A stretch of DNA of 64,000 bases, taken from assembly GCF_026016325.1 (NCBI RefSeq), contig NZ_CP087203.1:5146001-5210000 (forward strand). Reading direction: 5' to 3'. The notes beneath the pieces were generated by a model. The model saw nothing but the letters and a program-made list of their open reading frames with translations, had not been told where the DNA came from and ran no database searches. How positions within the stretch are numbered: the stretch's first letter is position 1; each line of letters opens with the position of its first letter. Origin of the DNA: Pseudomonas sp. B21-056. GTDB lineage: Bacteria > Pseudomonadota > Gammaproteobacteria > Pseudomonadales > Pseudomonadaceae. The position numbers and the translations under genes are program-made. Shown one piece after another: positions 26,766-38,513 of this stretch.

Positions 26766-27244
26766 AGACCCAGCAATGTTTCAGCTGTGGTGCCCCGGAG
26801 GGCATGTTGCATTTCGAAGGTCGCGGCGAAACCTTGAGCGTCAAGGGTATGGAACGTCGGGTCGATGATCTGTCGGGCTGGGAATGCCGGATGTGCGGGG
26901 AAGTCGAACTCGATGCCGACTGCGCGGAGCGCCATGCAAACGCGGGGGATGAGCTGGTCAACGCCGCCAGACAGATGATCGGCGAAGAGATGAAGCGCAT
27001 CCGCCGCAAGCTGCACCTGTCGCAGAAAGACGCCGTATCGCTTTTGTCAGGCGGCGGGCACAACGCGATGTCCCGCTACGAGCGCGGCGAGGTATTGCCG
27101 CCAAAACCCTTGATGCTGCTGATGCGCCTGCTTGACCTCTATCCCCATCTGCTCGCAGATGCGCGAACCCTGGCGGAAGGCGCGGACTTGAGGCAATTCA
27201 AGACCACCGCGCACAAGGAGCACGAAACCCTCACGGCTTCCTGA
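26762..27244 (+). CDS. mqsA: MqsA-type antitoxin and repressor
   Basis: Antitoxin that neutralises MqsR and represses the operon. The 160-residue product has an N-terminal zinc ribbon with Cys6-x2-Cys9 and Cys42-x2-Cys45, a linker, and a C-terminal HTH_XRE domain (HLSQKDAVSLL, then NAMSRYERGEVLPPK). It is about 29 residues longer than E. coli MqsA (131) because of a charged C-terminal tail. The first codon overlaps mqsR. It is followed by a bidirectional terminator 15 bases after the stop, so the operon is self-contained. Confidence 0.93.
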   Translation: MKTQQCFSCGAPEGMLHFEGRGETLSVKGMERRVDDLSGWECRMCGEVELDADCAERHANAGDELVNAARQMIGEEMKRIRRKLHLSQKDAVSLLSGGGHNAMSRYERGEVLPPKPLMLLMRLLDLYPHLLADARTLAEGADLRQFKTTAHKEHETLTAS

Positions 27245-27258
27245 GTATCGCCGCACAA

Positions 27259-27288
27259 AAATAAACCCGGACAAGTCCGGGTTTATTT
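27259..27288. terminator. Bidirectional terminator between mqsA and aapP
   Basis: AAATAAACCCGGAC and GTCCGGGTTTATTT form a 14-base-pair stem with a 2-base loop (AA), with A/T-rich ends on both strands. It separates the convergent mqsRA and aap operons. Confidence 0.88.
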
Positions 27289-27302
27289 CACGGCCTAAAA
27301 GA

Positions 27303-28067
27303 TCAATGCAGGATCTGGCTCAGGAACAGCTTGGTGCGATCGTTCTGCGGGTTGTCGAAGAAGTCGTTCGGCGCAGCCTGTTCGACGATTTCACCCTTGT
27401 CCATGAAGATCACGCGGTTGGCCACGGTGCGGGCGAAGCCCATTTCGTGGGTCACGCACAACATGGTCATGCCGTCTTCGGCCAGGCCGATCATGGTGTC
27501 GAGTACTTCCTTCACCATTTCCGGGTCGAGCGCGGAGGTCGGCTCATCGAACAGCATGATTTTCGGTTTCATGCACAGGGCGCGGGCGATGGCCACACGC
27601 TGCTGCTGACCGCCGGAGAGCTGGCCCGGGTACTTGTGCGCCTGCTCTGGAATGCGTACGCGCTCCAGGTAATGCATGGCGATTTCCTCGGCCTTGCGCT
27701 TGGGCATCTTGCGCACCCACATCGGCGCCAGGGTGCAGTTCTGCAGGATGGTCAGGTGCGGGAACAGGTTGAAATGCTGGAACACCATGCCGACTTCACG
27801 GCGGATCGCTTCGATCTGCTTGAGGTCGTTGGTCAGTTCCACGCCATCGACCACGATACGGCCTTGCTGGTGCTCTTCCAACCGGTTGAGGCAACGGATG
27901 GTGGTGGACTTGCCGGAACCCGACGGACCGCACAGCACGATACGCTCGCCCTGCTTGACGTTCAGGTTGATGTCTTTCAACACGTGGAACTGGCCGTACC
28001 ACTTGTTGACGCCCTGCATCTGAATAATGCCTTCAGGGCTCACAGGCTTTTTGATTGCTTCACTCAT
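27303..28067 (-). CDS. aapP: General L-amino acid ABC transporter ATPase
   Basis: ATP-hydrolysing subunit of a polar-amino-acid importer. The 254-residue product has Walker [10 protein letters not shown], the Q-loop, [15 protein letters not shown] signature, Walker [13 protein letters not shown] and H-loop CVTHEMGF. Such ATPases alone do not define the substrate, but its place as the last gene of aapJQMP does. It follows aapM by 10 bases. The motifs give a secure family assignment. Confidence 0.95.
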   Translation of the reverse strand: MSEAIKKPVSPEGIIQMQGVNKWYGQFHVLKDINLNVKQGERIVLCGPSGSGKSTTIRCLNRLEEHQQGRIVVDGVELTNDLKQIEAIRREVGMVFQHFNLFPHLTILQNCTLAPMWVRKMPKRKAEEIAMHYLERVRIPEQAHKYPGQLSGGQQQRVAIARALCMKPKIMLFDEPTSALDPEMVKEVLDTMIGLAEDGMTMLCVTHEMGFARTVANRVIFMDKGEIVEQAAPNDFFDNPQNDRTKLFLSQILH

Positions 28068-28077
28068 GAGTCAACTC

Positions 28078-29175
28078 CTAACGCTTGTGGCCTGTGTCGA
28101 GCTTGCGTTCCAGATGCATGGAATAGCGCGACATACCAAAACAGAAAATCCAGAACACCAGGGCGGCGAACACATAGCCTTCAGTGGCCATGCCCAGCCA
28201 TTTCGGGTCGGCGGCAGCTTGTTTCACGCTGTTGAGCAGGTCGAACAAACCGATGATGATCACCAGGCTCGTGTCCTTGAACAATGCGATGAAGGTGTTG
28301 ACGATGCCCGGGATCACCAGCTTCAGGGCTTGCGGCAGAATCACCAGGCCCATGCTGCGCCAGTAGCCAAGGCCCATCGCCGCAGCCGCTTCGTATTGCC
28401 CCTTGGGAATGGCTTGCAGACCGCCGCGCACCACTTCGGCCACATAGGCCGACTGGAACAGGATGACCCCGATCAGCGCCCGCAGCAGCTTGTCGAAGTT
28501 CATGCCTTCAGGCAGGAACAACGGCAGCATCACCGACGACATGAACAGCACCGTGATCAACGGCACCCCACGCCAGAACTCGATGAAGGTCACACAGACC
28601 ACGCGGATCGCCGGCATGTTCGAGCGTCGACCCAGGGCCAGCACAATGCCCAGCGGCAGCGCGCCGGCGATACCGACGGTAGCGATCACCAGGGTCAGCA
28701 TCAGGCCGCCCCATTGGCTGGTCGCCACGGCGTCCAGGCCAAACACGCCACCGTGCAGCAGGCACCAGGCGACGATCGGATACACCACCAGGAAGCTCAG
28801 GCCGTAGATCGCCTTGCGCGGGAAGCGCGAGATGAACAACGGCGCCGCACCGATCACTGCCAGCCACACGGTCAGGTCCACGCGCCAGCGCAGGTCCGCC
28901 GGGTAGTAGCCGTACATGAACTGACCGAAACGCTGCTGGATGAACACCCAGCAGGCGCCTTCCTTGGTGCAGTCGGCGCGGGTAGTGCCTACCCAGTTCG
29001 CATCCAGGATCGCCCAGTGCAGCAGCGGTGGGATAATCAGGTAGATCAGGTAGAACGCAAACAGGGTCAGCAGCGTGTTGATCCAGCTGGAGAACATGTT
29101 GGCGCGCATCCACGCCACCACACCGATGCTATTGCTCGGTGGAGGCATGTCAGGTTTGAAGGTATGGGATGTCAT
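28078..29175 (-). CDS. aapM: General L-amino acid ABC transporter permease AapM
   Basis: Second membrane subunit of the aap importer, 365 residues. A long N-terminal region with membrane helices and periplasmic loops precedes the conserved C-terminal permease core with the EAA-like cytoplasmic loop (PKGQYEAAAAMGLGYWRSMG). Long permeases of this type (AapQ/AapM, BztB/BztC) are a hallmark of the general amino-acid importer, unlike the 220-residue permeases of other polar-amino-acid systems. It starts 10 bases after aapQ. Confidence 0.94.
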   Translation of the reverse strand: MTSHTFKPDMPPPSNSIGVVAWMRANMFSSWINTLLTLFAFYLIYLIIPPLLHWAILDANWVGTTRADCTKEGACWVFIQQRFGQFMYGYYPADLRWRVDLTVWLAVIGAAPLFISRFPRKAIYGLSFLVVYPIVAWCLLHGGVFGLDAVATSQWGGLMLTLVIATVGIAGALPLGIVLALGRRSNMPAIRVVCVTFIEFWRGVPLITVLFMSSVMLPLFLPEGMNFDKLLRALIGVILFQSAYVAEVVRGGLQAIPKGQYEAAAAMGLGYWRSMGLVILPQALKLVIPGIVNTFIALFKDTSLVIIIGLFDLLNSVKQAAADPKWLGMATEGYVFAALVFWIFCFGMSRYSMHLERKLDTGHKR

Positions 29176-29185
29176 GCGCGTTTCC

Positions 29186-30367
29186 TCACCGCTCGATCAG
29201 CGCAATGCGCTTGTTGTACCAGTTCATCAGCAAGGAGATGCTGATACTGATCGCCAGGTACACACTCATGGTGATTGCAATCACCTCGATGGCCTGGCCG
29301 GTCTGGTTCAACACCGTGCCGGCGAACAGCGACACCATTTCCGGGTAACCGATACCGGCCGCCAGGGAGGAGTTTTTCGCCAGGTTCAGGTATTGGCTGG
29401 TCAACGGCGGAATGATCACACGCAAGGCTTGCGGGATGATCACCTTGCGCAGGGTCGGACCGTTGCGCAGCCCAAGGGAACGAGCCGCCTCGGTCTGGCC
29501 GTGGCTGACCGACTTGATGCCCGAACGCACGATCTCGGCGATGAACGCCGCGGTGTATACGGTCAACGCCAGGGTCAAGGCCAGCAGTTCCGGGATCAGC
29601 ACCCAGCCACCGACGAAGTTGAAGCCCTTGAGTTCCGGCATTTCCCAATGCACCGGCGCACCAAACAGCAGCGCGCTCAACGCCGGGATCACCAGGAACA
29701 GCGCCAGACCGACCCAGAACTTATGAAACGGCTCTCCGGTCGCTTCGAAACGCTTGTTGGCCCAGCGAGCCATCAGCACGATGGCGACGATCGCCAGCAC
29801 GACGCTGACCATGAATGGCCAGAACCCGTCCGCCACCAGCGCGGCCGGCATGTTCAAGCCCCGGCTGCTGACAAAGAAGGTGTCGCCGAAGTTATGGGCG
29901 GCCCGCGGTCCCGGCATGCTCAGGAATACCGCGAAGTACCAGAACAGGATTTGCAGCAACGGCGGGATGTTACGGAAAACCTCCACGTAAACGGTCGCCA
30001 GCTTGGAGATGATCCAGTTCTGCGACAAGCGTGCGACGCCGATGATGAAACCGAGGATGGTCGCCAGGATCACCCCGATGAAGGTGACCAGCAACGTGTT
30101 GAGCAACCCGATGACAAAGACGCGGGCATAGCTGTCCGCTTCGGTGTAATCGATCAGGTGTTGAGCGATGCCGAACCCGGCACTGCGCTCCAGGAAGCCG
30201 AAACCGGACGTGATGCCCCGGTGCGCAAGGTTGGTCTGTGTGTTGTCGAACAGGAACCAGCCCAACGCGATGACCGCCACGACAGTGACGATCTGAAATA
30301 CCCACGCACGCACTTTTGGATCGCTGAGGCTGAGCCTCTGCTTTGGTGCGCCGATTGAATTTTGCAT
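29186..30367 (-). CDS. aapQ: General L-amino acid ABC transporter permease AapQ
   Basis: First membrane subunit of the aap importer, 393 residues, with about eight helices. It has the EAA-type loop (SHGQTEAARSLGLRNGPTLR) near the C-terminal core. It has the characteristic FGIAQHLIDYTEADSY segment early on. It begins 65 bases after aapJ, across a hairpin (30398-30426) that probably lowers expression of the permeases relative to the binding protein. Confidence 0.94.
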   Translation of the reverse strand: MQNSIGAPKQRLSLSDPKVRAWVFQIVTVVAVIALGWFLFDNTQTNLAHRGITSGFGFLERSAGFGIAQHLIDYTEADSYARVFVIGLLNTLLVTFIGVILATILGFIIGVARLSQNWIISKLATVYVEVFRNIPPLLQILFWYFAVFLSMPGPRAAHNFGDTFFVSSRGLNMPAALVADGFWPFMVSVVLAIVAIVLMARWANKRFEATGEPFHKFWVGLALFLVIPALSALLFGAPVHWEMPELKGFNFVGGWVLIPELLALTLALTVYTAAFIAEIVRSGIKSVSHGQTEAARSLGLRNGPTLRKVIIPQALRVIIPPLTSQYLNLAKNSSLAAGIGYPEMVSLFAGTVLNQTGQAIEVIAITMSVYLAISISISLLMNWYNKRIALIER

Positions 30368-30397
30368 GAAGTGCCCCGCAAAGAATGGAACAGAACA

Positions 30398-30426
30398 TCA
30401 CCCGGTGGTTGGCCCACCGGGTGATA
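30398..30426 (-). other. Intra-operon hairpin between aapJ and aapQ
   Basis: ATCACCCGGTGG and CCACCGGGTGAT form a perfect 12-base-pair stem with loop TTGGC, just after the aapJ stop. There is no T-run, so it is probably an mRNA-stabilising or attenuating hairpin that keeps the binding protein more abundant than the permeases, as often seen in ABC importers. Confidence 0.75.
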
Positions 30427-30432
30427 GAACCA

Positions 30433-31464
30433 TCAGCGCACTGGTGGTGCGTATTGGATGCCGCCAGCGTTCCACAGCGCGTTCAGGCCGCGGTCGATTT
30501 CCAGCGGAGTGCCTTTGCCGAGGTTGCGCTCGAACATTTCACCGTAGTTGCCGACTTGCTTGACGATCTTCACGACCCAGTCTTTCGGCAGTTTCAGGTC
30601 CTTGCCGTATTCACCGTCAGCGCCCAGCATACGAGCGACGTCCGGGTTCTTGGTGGACTTGGCTTCAGCCTCGACGTTCTTCGAGGTCACGCCGGCTTCT
30701 TCAGCATTGAGCAGGGCGTAGCCAGTCCAACGCACGATAGCCAGCCACTCGTCGTCGCCGTTACGCACGACCGGGCCCAGTGGTTCCTTGGAAATGGTTT
30801 CCGGCAGAACCACGTAGTCTTTCGGCGATGCCAGCTTGCTGCGCTGGGCGAACAGCTGGGATTTGTCGGAGGTCAGTACGTCGCAACGACCGGATTCCAG
30901 CGACTTGGCGCTTTCATCGGAGGTGTCGAAGGTGATCGGGGTGTACTTCAGGCCATTGGCGCGGAAGTAGTCGGACACGTTCAGTTCGGTGGTGGTACCG
31001 GCCTGGATGCAGATGGTTGCACCGTCCAGTTCCTTGGCGCTCTTGACGCCCAGCTTGTTGTTGGCCAGGAAGCCGATGCCATCGTAGTAGGTGATGAAGC
31101 CTGGGAATTTCAGGCCCATGCCCGCGTCACGGGAGCTGGTCATGGTGGAGTTACGCGAGAGCACATCGATTTCGCCGGACTGCAGCGCGGTGAAGCGCTC
31201 CTTGGCGTTCAACTGGCTGAACTTGACCTTGCTTGCATCACCGAAGACGGCAGCGGCAACGGCACGGCAGAAGTCAGCGTCGATACCGACGATCTTGCCG
31301 GTCGAATCAGGCACCGAGAAACCCGGCAAGCCATCACTTACGCCGCACTGTACGAAACCTTTCTTCTGCACTGCGTCCAGGGTTGCACCCGCCTGCGCGA
31401 ACCCGCTAACACCGAGGACAGCTGCTGCGGTCACGACAGCCAGGGTGGATTTCAGTAACTTCAT
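30433..31464 (-). CDS. aapJ: General L-amino acid ABC transporter binding protein
   Basis: Periplasmic solute-binding protein of the aap system, 343 residues. An N-terminal signal peptide (MKLLKSTLAVVTAAAVLGVSGFAQA, shortened here to its ends MKLLKS and FAQAG) precedes a SBP_bac_3 fold with the family sequences RGKLDAVQKKGFVQCGVSDG-like start and TTTELNVSDYF. ATG 31464 has GGAGG 6 bases upstream. First gene of aapJQMP; the operon imports a broad range of L-amino acids. Confidence 0.94.
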   Translation of the reverse strand: MKLLKSTLAVVTAAAVLGVSGFAQAGATLDAVQKKGFVQCGVSDGLPGFSVPDSTGKIVGIDADFCRAVAAAVFGDASKVKFSQLNAKERFTALQSGEIDVLSRNSTMTSSRDAGMGLKFPGFITYYDGIGFLANNKLGVKSAKELDGATICIQAGTTTELNVSDYFRANGLKYTPITFDTSDESAKSLESGRCDVLTSDKSQLFAQRSKLASPKDYVVLPETISKEPLGPVVRNGDDEWLAIVRWTGYALLNAEEAGVTSKNVEAEAKSTKNPDVARMLGADGEYGKDLKLPKDWVVKIVKQVGNYGEMFERNLGKGTPLEIDRGLNALWNAGGIQYAPPVR

Positions 31465-32595
<1,131 letters not shown>

Positions 32596-32686
32596 ATCGC
32601 CACGCCAAGCCTTTGACGAACACACTACGCCGCGCCCGTTTCTTGCATTACACTGGCCGGCGTACATTCCTTAACCAATCGATGAG

Positions 32687-34153
32687 ATGACCGTGCTCAA
32701 AGCACTCAAGAAGATGTTCGGTAAGAGCGAGGCCGAGCAGCTCGCGCCTGGCCCCAGCGCGCCTGTCCACGGCCCGAGCCGTACCGAAGCGCCACAACAA
32801 TCGCGTCGCCCCGCAGCAGCTGCGCAGCCGAAACAAGAGCCGGTGACCTCGCCTGCCGCCGCGCCCGCGCCGGACAAGCCGCGCAACGATGCCCCCCGTC
32901 CCCGCCGCGAACGCGCACCAAAACCGCCGGTCGTCGCCTGGAAGATCGAGGACTTCGTCGTAGAGCCCCAGGAAGGCAAGACCCGCTTCCACGACTTCAA
33001 GCTGGCCCCGGAACTGATGCACGCCATCCAGGACCTGGGCTTCCCGTATTGCACGCCGATCCAGGCGCAGGTGCTGGGTTACACCCTCGCCGGCAAGGAC
33101 GCCATCGGCCGCGCCCAGACCGGCACCGGCAAGACCGCCGCGTTCCTGATCTCCATCATCACCCAGCTGCTGCAGACGCCTCCGCCCAAGGAACGCTACA
33201 TGGGCGAGCCTCGGGCACTGATCATCGCGCCGACCCGCGAGCTGGTGGTGCAGATCGCCAAGGACGCCGCCGACCTGACCAAATACACCGGCCTGAACGT
33301 GATGACGTTCGTCGGCGGCATGGACTTCGACAAGCAGCTCAAGCACCTCGAAGCCCGTCACTGCGACATCCTGGTGGCAACCCCGGGCCGGCTGCTGGAT
33401 TTCAACCAGCGCGGCGACGTGCACCTGGACATGGTCGAGGTCATGGTGCTGGACGAAGCCGACCGCATGCTCGACATGGGCTTCATCCCGCAGGTGCGCC
33501 AGATCATTCGCCAGACCCCGCCGAAAAGCGAACGCCAGACCCTGTTGTTTTCCGCCACCTTCACCGAAGACGTGATGAACCTGGCCAAGCAATGGACCAC
33601 CGACCCGGCTGTCGTCGAGATCGAGGCCGAGAACGTCGCCAGCGAAAACGTCGAGCAGCACATCTATGCCGTCGCCGGTGCCGACAAATACAAGCTGCTC
33701 TACAACCTGGTCAACGACAACGGTTGGGAGCGGGTCATGGTGTTCGCCAACCGCAAGGACGAAGTGCGGCGCATCGAAGAACGCCTGGTGCGCGACGGCG
33801 TCAATGCGGCCCAGCTGTCGGGCGACGTGCCCCAGCACAAACGCATCAAGACGCTCGAAGGTTTTCGCGAGGGCAAGATCCGTGTGCTGGTGGCAACCGA
33901 CGTGGCCGGCCGGGGCATTCACATTGACGGCATCAGCCATGTGATCAACTTCACCCTGCCTGAAGTGCCGGACGACTACGTGCACCGCATCGGCCGTACC
34001 GGTCGCGCGGGCGCCGAGGGCGTGTCCATCAGCTTCGCCGGAGAGGACGACTCCTATCAGTTGCCGTCCATCGAGGCACTGCTGGGCCGCAAGATCAGTT
34101 GCGAAATGCCGCCGACCCATCTGCTGCGGCCGGTTGAGCGCAAACGTCACTGA
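32687..34153 (+). CDS. rhlB: DEAD-box ATP-dependent RNA helicase RhlB
   Basis: RNA helicase that unwinds structured mRNA, classically with RNase E in the degradosome. The 488-residue product has a disordered proline/alanine/arginine-rich N-terminus (about 15-90), then the Q-motif region, AQTGTGKT (Walker A), [13 protein letters not shown] as [13 protein letters not shown], and HRIGRTGR. Much of the N-terminal extension is not present in E. coli RhlB (421 residues). The genes dauBAR follow on the same strand, after a terminator. Confidence 0.94.
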   Translation: MTVLKALKKMFGKSEAEQLAPGPSAPVHGPSRTEAPQQSRRPAAAAQPKQEPVTSPAAAPAPDKPRNDAPRPRRERAPKPPVVAWKIEDFVVEPQEGKTRFHDFKLAPELMHAIQDLGFPYCTPIQAQVLGYTLAGKDAIGRAQTGTGKTAAFLISIITQLLQTPPPKERYMGEPRALIIAPTRELVVQIAKDAADLTKYTGLNVMTFVGGMDFDKQLKHLEARHCDILVATPGRLLDFNQRGDVHLDMVEVMVLDEADRMLDMGFIPQVRQIIRQTPPKSERQTLLFSATFTEDVMNLAKQWTTDPAVVEIEAENVASENVEQHIYAVAGADKYKLLYNLVNDNGWERVMVFANRKDEVRRIEERLVRDGVNAAQLSGDVPQHKRIKTLEGFREGKIRVLVATDVAGRGIHIDGISHVINFTLPEVPDDYVHRIGRTGRAGAEGVSISFAGEDDSYQLPSIEALLGRKISCEMPPTHLLRPVERKRH

Positions 34154-34171
34154 CCGTCGCTCCGCCAGCCG

Positions 34172-34204
34172 AAAGCGCAGCCCTCGACGGCTGCGCTTTT
34201 TTTT
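34172..34204 (+). terminator. Rho-independent terminator after rhlB
   Basis: AAAGCGCAGCC and GGCTGCGCTTT form an 11-base-pair stem with loop CTCGAC, followed by a run of T residues. Confidence 0.9.
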
Positions 34205-34223
34205 GCCCGGGATATTGCTCGAA

Positions 34224-34257
34224 TAAACTAAAAGTCCATAATGGACAAATTAGTTTA
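34224..34257. promoter_or_regulatory. Dyad operator upstream of dauB
   Basis: The central palindrome GTCCATAATGGAC (34234-34246) is flanked by TAAACTAA (34224-34231) and its exact reverse complement TTAGTTTA (34250-34257). The same core, TCCA-N3-TGGA, lies before the nearby binding-protein gene at 39363-39373. It is 23 bases before the dauB ATG, so binding would block the promoter. In P. aeruginosa DauR represses dauBAR; I infer, without proof, that this is its binding site. Confidence 0.65.
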
Positions 34258-34279
34258 CGACAAGCACCCCGGAGTCCCG

Positions 34280-36510
<2,231 letters not shown>

Positions 36511-36598
36511 CCGTCCTGAAGGTGACGCATCGCCACGATTGCGGCACACTCCCTGCGCCCCTGCTTCACGGGGCGCCGACGCTGCCTGGAGCCCTGTC

Positions 36599-37225
36599 AT
36601 GACCGCCCTGCAACCCGATCCGGCAATGGACAATTTCCACACCATCGCCGACGCCATCGCCACGCTGTTCTACCCCCACGCCGAGGTGGTACTGCACGAC
36701 CTGCGCACGCAGAAAGTCGATTACATCGCCAATAATCTCTCCAAGCGCGAGATCGGCGATGACTCGTCCCTGGAAGACATGCTCAGCGAGGACATCAGCG
36801 AACGGAACATCGGCCCGTATGAAAAGCTCAACTGGGACGGACAGAAGATCCGCAGCCTCAGCAGCGTCTTGCGCGACGCCAAAGGTCGGCCGCTGGCGGT
36901 GCTGTGCATCAACCTGAATATTTCACTGTTCGAAAATGCCAAGGCCGCGCTGGACCTGTTCCTGTCGCCGGGCAAATTGATCCCGCAGCCGGACTCCCTG
37001 TTTCGCGATGACTGGCAGGAACGCATCAACACCTTCCTGCATGCCTGGATGCGCGAGCGCCAGTTGAGCCTGAACCTGCTGACCCGCGACCATAAGCGCG
37101 AACTGGTGCTGGCGCTGCACGCCGAAGGCGCCTTCAAGGGCAAGAGCGCCTCCAACTACGTGGCCAATGTGCTGAACATGGGGCGGGCGACGGTGTACAA
37201 GCATCTGAAGGAATTGAAGGGCTAG
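36599..37225 (+). CDS. dauR: YheO-type transcriptional regulator of the dau operon
   Basis: 208-residue regulator with an N-terminal YheO-like PAS domain (about 15-125, with VVLHDLRTQKVDYIANNLS) and a C-terminal DauR-like HTH (about 160-208, NMGRATVYKHLKELKG). In P. aeruginosa DauR is the repressor of dauBAR. ATG 36599 is preceded by GGAG; a longer frame (36503) lacks family sequence. The likely target is the palindrome in front of dauB. Same order as in P. aeruginosa; here an IS lies downstream. Confidence 0.9.
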   Translation: MTALQPDPAMDNFHTIADAIATLFYPHAEVVLHDLRTQKVDYIANNLSKREIGDDSSLEDMLSEDISERNIGPYEKLNWDGQKIRSLSSVLRDAKGRPLAVLCINLNISLFENAKAALDLFLSPGKLIPQPDSLFRDDWQERINTFLHAWMRERQLSLNLLTRDHKRELVLALHAEGAFKGKSASNYVANVLNMGRATVYKHLKELKG

Positions 37226-37247
37226 GCCTTGCGTTGCCAGGACCGAC

Positions 37248-37268
37248 GCCATCGCGAGCAGGCTCGCT
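37248..37268. repeat. Left half of a REP unit disrupted by the IS
   Basis: GCCATCGCGAGCAGGCTCGCT matches the REP up to its central CT and then stops at the element end. The remaining CCCACA is found directly after the element at 38449-38454. Rejoined, they give an intact REP. Confidence 0.85.
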
Positions 37269-37474
37269 TGTATGGTAGGACTTGAAGGGAGGAGGAGGGA
37301 CAAGGTTCGCTTCTGACTGTTAGCCGCAGTACAGACCGTGGGAGATTTTACCCCTCCTCCTTTCACACCCAAGCGCCGATAAAGAATGCATCTGGCCTAG
37401 ACCGACGATAGGAACAAGCCTGCGCCTCTGGGTGAACCCTTCAAGTGTTCAAACCTTAGCCCGGAGAGTTTTCA
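37269..37474 (+). ncRNA. Putative bridge RNA of the IS110 element
   Basis: Two hairpins can be drawn. Stem 1 pairs GGAGGAGGG (37291-37299) with CCCTCCTCC (37352-37360). Its loop has GGTTCGCT (37304-37311), one base from the left target GGCTCGCT, and GTGGGAG (37338-37344), the exact complement of the right target CTCCCAC. Stem 2 pairs CACCCA (37366-37371) with TGGGTG (37429-37434) plus GCGC (37373-37376) with GCGC (37422-37425). Its loop has AAAGAAT (37381-37387), one base from ATAGAAT at the element's right end, and ACAAG (37414-37418), the complement of CTTGT at the left junction. This is the layout known for IS621 bridge RNAs; the assignment is inference. Confidence 0.6.
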
Positions 37475-38443
37475 ATGGCAATGCCGGTTCCCCTCGTCAA
37501 GCCGATTGTGGGTGTGGATGTCGCCAAGGATGAGTTGGTGATGTATCACGCCGAAACCGATCAGCTTGAGATAGTCCCCAATAACAAAACTGCGATTAAG
37601 AAGTGGCTCAAGGCCTTGTCCATGCAGGTGGATATTGCCATCGAAGCCACCAATATCTATCACCTGGAGTTCGCCGATCTGGCTCACAAGGCCGGCTGCG
37701 TGATCTACATGGTCGGTGGCTATGAGCTCAGTCACTACCGCAAAGGCGTGAACGTGCGCGCCAAAACCGATGCACTGGATGCTCGCCTGTTGGCCCGTTA
37801 CCTGAAGAACGAAGGCCAGGAACTGCATCCCTGGAACCCGCCATCGCCCTTGTATCGCCGGCTCGTAAGCCTTTTCCGGCGCCGTGCGGCTGTGGTCCAG
37901 GCCCGTGTCAGTCTGAGCCAAAGCTGGGCGAACGAGCCGTTACTCAAAGCCGCGTTCAAACGCCAGATAGGCGCGATGCAGCGGCTGGAAACCCTGGTCG
38001 AAAAAAAGATCCAGGATGAGCTGAAGGACGCAGGCTTGCTGGGTCAGCTCAAGCGCTGCATGAAAGTTGAAGGCATTGGCCTGTTGACCGGCGCCCGGTT
38101 GCTCACCTCGTTTCAGCGGGGGGATTTCAAAAACGCCGATGCCTTCATCGCTTTTCTGGGGCTGGACCTGCGCATATCGCAATCAGGGCGAAAACAGGGT
38201 CGCCGCTGCCTGACCAAACGAGGTGATCCAGAAGCTCGCCGACTGCTGCACAACGCAGCGATGTCGGCAAGGCGCACGGAGCGATGGAAGGGGTTCTATG
38301 AGGCGTTGTTAGCCCGGGGGATGAGTACAACTCAGGCCATGGTGGCGCTGTCGCGCAAGCTTGCCCGCGTAGTATTCGCTCTGCTGCAGAATCAGAGCGA
38401 ATACCAGCCAGAAAGGCATTTGAAGGCTAGTCATGCACCATAG
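37475..38443 (+). CDS. IS110-family transposase (DEDD recombinase)
   Basis: 322-residue recombinase. The N-terminal RuvC-like DEDD domain shows VGVDVAKDELVMYH (first Asp) and IAIEATNIYH (Glu), then VRAKTDALDARLLARYL (Asp-x2-Asp region). The C-terminal Tnp (IS116/IS110/IS902) domain has MKVEGIGLLTGARLLTS, AFLGLDLR and GDPEARRLLHNAAMSA with the Ser nucleophile region. GGAGAG lies 6 bases before ATG 37475. Length and domain order are complete, so the element may be active. The stop codon TAG is 5 bases from the element end. Confidence 0.93.
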   Translation: MAMPVPLVKPIVGVDVAKDELVMYHAETDQLEIVPNNKTAIKKWLKALSMQVDIAIEATNIYHLEFADLAHKAGCVIYMVGGYELSHYRKGVNVRAKTDALDARLLARYLKNEGQELHPWNPPSPLYRRLVSLFRRRAAVVQARVSLSQSWANEPLLKAAFKRQIGAMQRLETLVEKKIQDELKDAGLLGQLKRCMKVEGIGLLTGARLLTSFQRGDFKNADAFIAFLGLDLRISQSGRKQGRRCLTKRGDPEARRLLHNAAMSARRTERWKGFYEALLARGMSTTQAMVALSRKLARVVFALLQNQSEYQPERHLKASHAP

Positions 38444-38480
38444 AATCTCCCACATTAGACCGCGTTGAACGCAGATCCCT

Positions 38481-38504
38481 TGTGGGAGCGAGCCTGCTCG
38501 CGAT
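38481..38504. repeat. REP unit, partner of the IS-disrupted copy
   Basis: TGTGGGAGCGAGCCTGCTCG followed by CGAT, inverted relative to the broken copy at 37248-37268/38449-38454. Before the insertion they formed a normal REP pair about 26 bases apart, at the convergent ends of dauR and the binding-protein gene. Confidence 0.88.
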
Positions 38505-38513
38505 GGCGATTAG

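Larger units (their letters stand above)
37269..38448 (+). mobile_element. IS110-family insertion sequence inserted in a REP palindrome
   Basis: A 1,180-base element with one transposase gene, a 206-base 5' non-coding leader and only 5 bases after the stop. Outside flanks, GCTCG-CT on the left and CT-CCCACA on the right, rejoin into a perfect REP unit if the element plus one CT is removed. CT is the core dinucleotide of IS621-type IS110 elements, which also insert in REPs. There are no terminal inverted repeats and no longer target duplication, as expected for IS110. The leader is a probable bridge RNA (see that feature). Boundaries are inferred from REP reconstruction. Confidence 0.85.

Noticed and set aside
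26067..27300. mqsRA as part of a larger genomic island
   Set aside because: No integrase, repeat or tRNA borders the pair; the neighbours on both sides are ordinary chromosomal genes. A raised A+T content is the only hint of transfer.
37472..37921. Minus-strand frame inside the transposase gene
   Set aside because: Antisense to a complete IS110 transposase with recognisable DEDD and C-terminal motifs.
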